Shown here piece by piece: positions 14,179 through 15,383 of a stretch of DNA of 15,383 bases. The notes beneath the pieces are model-generated. The model made no database searches, was not told the DNA's origin, and worked only from the letters and a program-made list of their open reading frames with translations. A program made the position numbers and the translations under genes. The stretch spans positions 1-15,383 of the forward strand of contig DHMR01000002.1 of NCBI GenBank assembly GCA_002405875.1. Direction: 5' to 3'. The stretch's first letter is position 1, and each line of letters begins with the position of its first letter. This DNA comes from a bacterium UBA4637 (GTDB lineage: Bacteria; Bacteroidota; Bacteroidia; Bacteroidales; Bacteroidaceae).

Positions 14179-14232
14179 CCTTTTACGACTCATCGCAATG
14201 CTCGTTAATAGTCGTCAAGATGCTCTTTCCAC

Positions 14233-14301
14233 CACTGTCCACAGTGTAGACAGTAAACTGCAAAGCCTTAGACAGTTTACTGCCCTAACTAGACAGTCTA
14301 C
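14233..14301. repeat. TAGACAGT repeat array with nested inverted repeats
   Basis: TAGACAGT occurs at 14247-14254, 14269-14276 and 14290-14297, spaced 22 and 21 bases apart. An inverted ACTGTC lies at 14234-14239 within the palindrome CACTGT-CC-ACAGTG (14233-14246). CAGTAAACTG (14251-14260) and CAGTTTACTG (14273-14282) form a perfect 10-bp stem, and GTAGAC (14246-14251) can pair with GTCTAC (14296-14301). The spacing near two helical turns would suit protein binding on one DNA face. The function is unknown. Confidence 0.7.
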
Positions 14302-14398
14302 CGCCGACAGCCCCGCAGTTATCATCATAAAGCCTTTGAAGATGCCGTTTGGATAATACAAATCCGCCGAAACGCCTATCGGAACATCAATTCATATC

Positions 14399-14776
14399 TT
14401 AGTTGCTTTGTGCATTCCAATTACTATCACCCTCTTCTGCCTTAGCCCAGCCTTTTCCTAAGCTACTTGCTTGATTTGTCCAACAAGTCGCACCATAAAA
14501 TGGTAAATAATAAGAGCCGTTAGTAACTTTCCATCCATATCCAGCTGAAGAATATGTATAGTTCCATAAGTCTGGACAAGTACCATAATCTTTGCCAGTT
14601 ATGCTATTTCCTACACTTTGGAATATATTATCAAAACGGATAACTTTTGTTACGTTATTAAAGCGTGTCTTCTTTTCGCTGTCAGCATTAATGAATATAT
14701 ATTGGTTCAGTTTCAGTTTACCGCATTTTCCAAACGTATTTATAAAGTTTGTAGCCTTTAAGTTACTTGCCAACAA
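14399..14776 (-). pseudogene. orphan ORF, probable remnant of a C-terminal domain
   Basis: The frame is open from just after a stop at 14789-14791 to TAA at 14399, giving about 125 residues from a TTG (14776). It has no ATG anywhere. The product has no signal peptide, and its second half is rich in Trp, Tyr, Gly, Ser and Asn (GKDYGTCPDLWNYTYSS, GWKVTNGSYYLPFYGATCW, AKAEEGDSNWNAQSN) with two cysteines. This half looks like a folded extracellular or surface domain. I do not recognise the family. The sequence is more AT-rich than the neighbouring genes. The lack of a start codon and promoter, together with repeats on both sides, suggests a displaced 3' fragment of a larger gene. A real short gene with a TTG start remains possible. 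Confidence 0.4.
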
Positions 14777-14791
14777 CCCTTTTGGTGGTTA

Positions 14792-15345
14792 CTGGTGGTT
14801 GCCGTTACCAATTCTCCAAAACGCAACTTTAATCGCTGTAAATCAGTTATTTATAAATTCTTGTCTCGTGACCAAAAATCAGCGAGGGACAAAAACGGGA
14901 CAAAACCACGGAAAAATAAAGTCAAGAACACTTTGCCCGAAATATCCCTTGTGGAATACCTCTGTTTCGTTTGCAAAGGTACAAATTTGTCCCTTGAAAA
15001 AAGAGGGGAAATCCCTATTTCTCTCATTCACAACTCATTTTCCTACCATTGTACCCCAAATGTGGTTATTGCAAGCGGTTTTGACCTCAAACGGCATGGT
15101 TTGCGAAAATCGGGTGTTAAATTTTGTTTTGCACTCTGTTGTACATTTTTCAGAACGTGAACTGGAAATAGAACCAAAGATTTGCCACCCTTATTGTCCA
15201 ATCCTTGGTTTTGGGAATGTTTGAACGATAGACATTTGAATATGCTGAATTTCAAGTGAGTGTCCGACCAATCTACCACATTGCAGCATGGTAAAATAGA
15301 ACCAAAGAATTGAAAATCAGCACCTTTAATAAACCATAACGGTTG
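14792..15345. other. non-coding region with small repeats
   Basis: Open frames exist on both strands, but none has protein-like composition or a start signal. Visible elements are GGGACAAAA twice (14886-14894 and 14897-14905) with TTGTCCC inverted at 14987-14993. There is a perfect palindrome ACAAATTTGT (14981-14990), and TACCTTTG (a -7 box on the - strand) at 14974-14981. The 15-base direct repeat AAATAGAACCAAAGA occurs at 15166-15180 and 15294-15308. It may be decayed mobile DNA, but no transposase, integrase or terminal repeats are seen. Confidence 0.5.
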
Positions 15346-15376
15346 CTTGAATATCATTGACAACAATATACCTTTG
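15346..15376 (+). promoter_or_regulatory. promoter pointing out of the window
   Basis: CTTG (15346-15349), 19 bases, then TACCTTTG (15369-15376): a good Bacteroidetes promoter. The gene it drives would lie just beyond the right edge. Confidence 0.6.
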
Positions 15377-15383
15377 CAGCCGA

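Larger units (their letters stand above)
13770..14398. other. 629-base intergenic region, no gene seen
   Basis: Between porE and the orphan ORF no open frame looks like a protein. The region holds three separate repeat clusters, given individually, plus smaller inverted repeats at 13799-13815 (TGATTA/TAATCA) and 14185-14215 (ACGACT/AGTCGT). No clear TAnnTTTG box was found for porE. Confidence 0.7.

Noticed and set aside
14973..14982. CTnDOT-type attachment core GTACCTTTGC on -
   Set aside because: The motif is almost the same as the Bacteroidetes -7 box and is expected by chance; no integrase or second att site is visible.
14795..15160. Open frame of 121 codons on +
   Set aside because: It lies across the GGGACAAAA repeats and the palindrome, with no domain, no promoter and no conserved-looking motif.
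14592..15224. Open frame of 210 codons on +
   Set aside because: It overlaps the orphan - strand ORF and non-coding repeats, has no start signal, and its product has an irregular Phe/Leu/Ser/Pro composition typical of chance frames in AT-rich DNA.
15043..15366. Open frame of 107 codons on -
   Set aside because: No recognisable domain or promoter; it covers the two copies of the 15-base direct repeat, so it is likely non-coding.

Overview
The window looks like a stretch of core chromosome from a Bacteroidales bacterium, most likely Prevotella/Segatella-like. The supporting signs are Bacteroidetes-type promoters (TTG/TTTG, about 20 bases, TAnnTTTG), few Shine-Dalgarno sequences, type IX secretion (T9SS) proteins PorQ and a PorE-like lipoprotein, and a Bacteroidetes-style TonB/ExbB/ExbD set. 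The genus is an inference, as no marker gene was compared.

Left part (1-2210): the 3' end of ispH on + faces a leftward porQ-cmk pair on -. The ispH-cmk gap carries a leftward promoter and a hairpin with a T-rich tail, which together could make a small RNA of about 100 nt. Middle (2238-7324): a TonB energy transducer, a trans-polyprenyl diphosphate synthase, a TatD-type hydrolase, tRNA-Ser(GGA), then a tight ExbB / 4-TM protein / ExbD / ExbD operon. The TonB and ExbBD proteins together would form the proton-driven energiser of outer-membrane TonB-dependent transporters, with isoprenoid and nuclease-like housekeeping genes and a tRNA in between. Next comes an Lrp/AsnC regulator (+), convergent with folA, which is preceded in its - strand operon by an RsmF-type rRNA m5C methyltransferase gene. 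The regulator's intrinsic terminator lies inside the 3' end of the folA coding region.

Right part (9975-13754): a DUF6249-like membrane protein, an ECF sigma factor and an overlapping small membrane protein (DUF5056-like, possibly a sigma modulator) run on +. They converge within 4 bases on a 667-codon OmpA-family lipoprotein with the TPR / beta-propeller / CRD / OmpA layout of PorE.

The last 1.6 kb (13770-15383) has no confident gene. It holds three successive, unrelated families of inverted repeats: GGTGAAGTGT units, CGTCCCGATG units forming a very long hairpin with G-U pairs, and TAGACAGT units. An AT-rich orphan ORF on - that looks like a gene remnant follows, then repeat-bearing non-coding DNA, and finally a good + strand promoter pointing out of the window. 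This is the least explained part and the best place for something undescribed.
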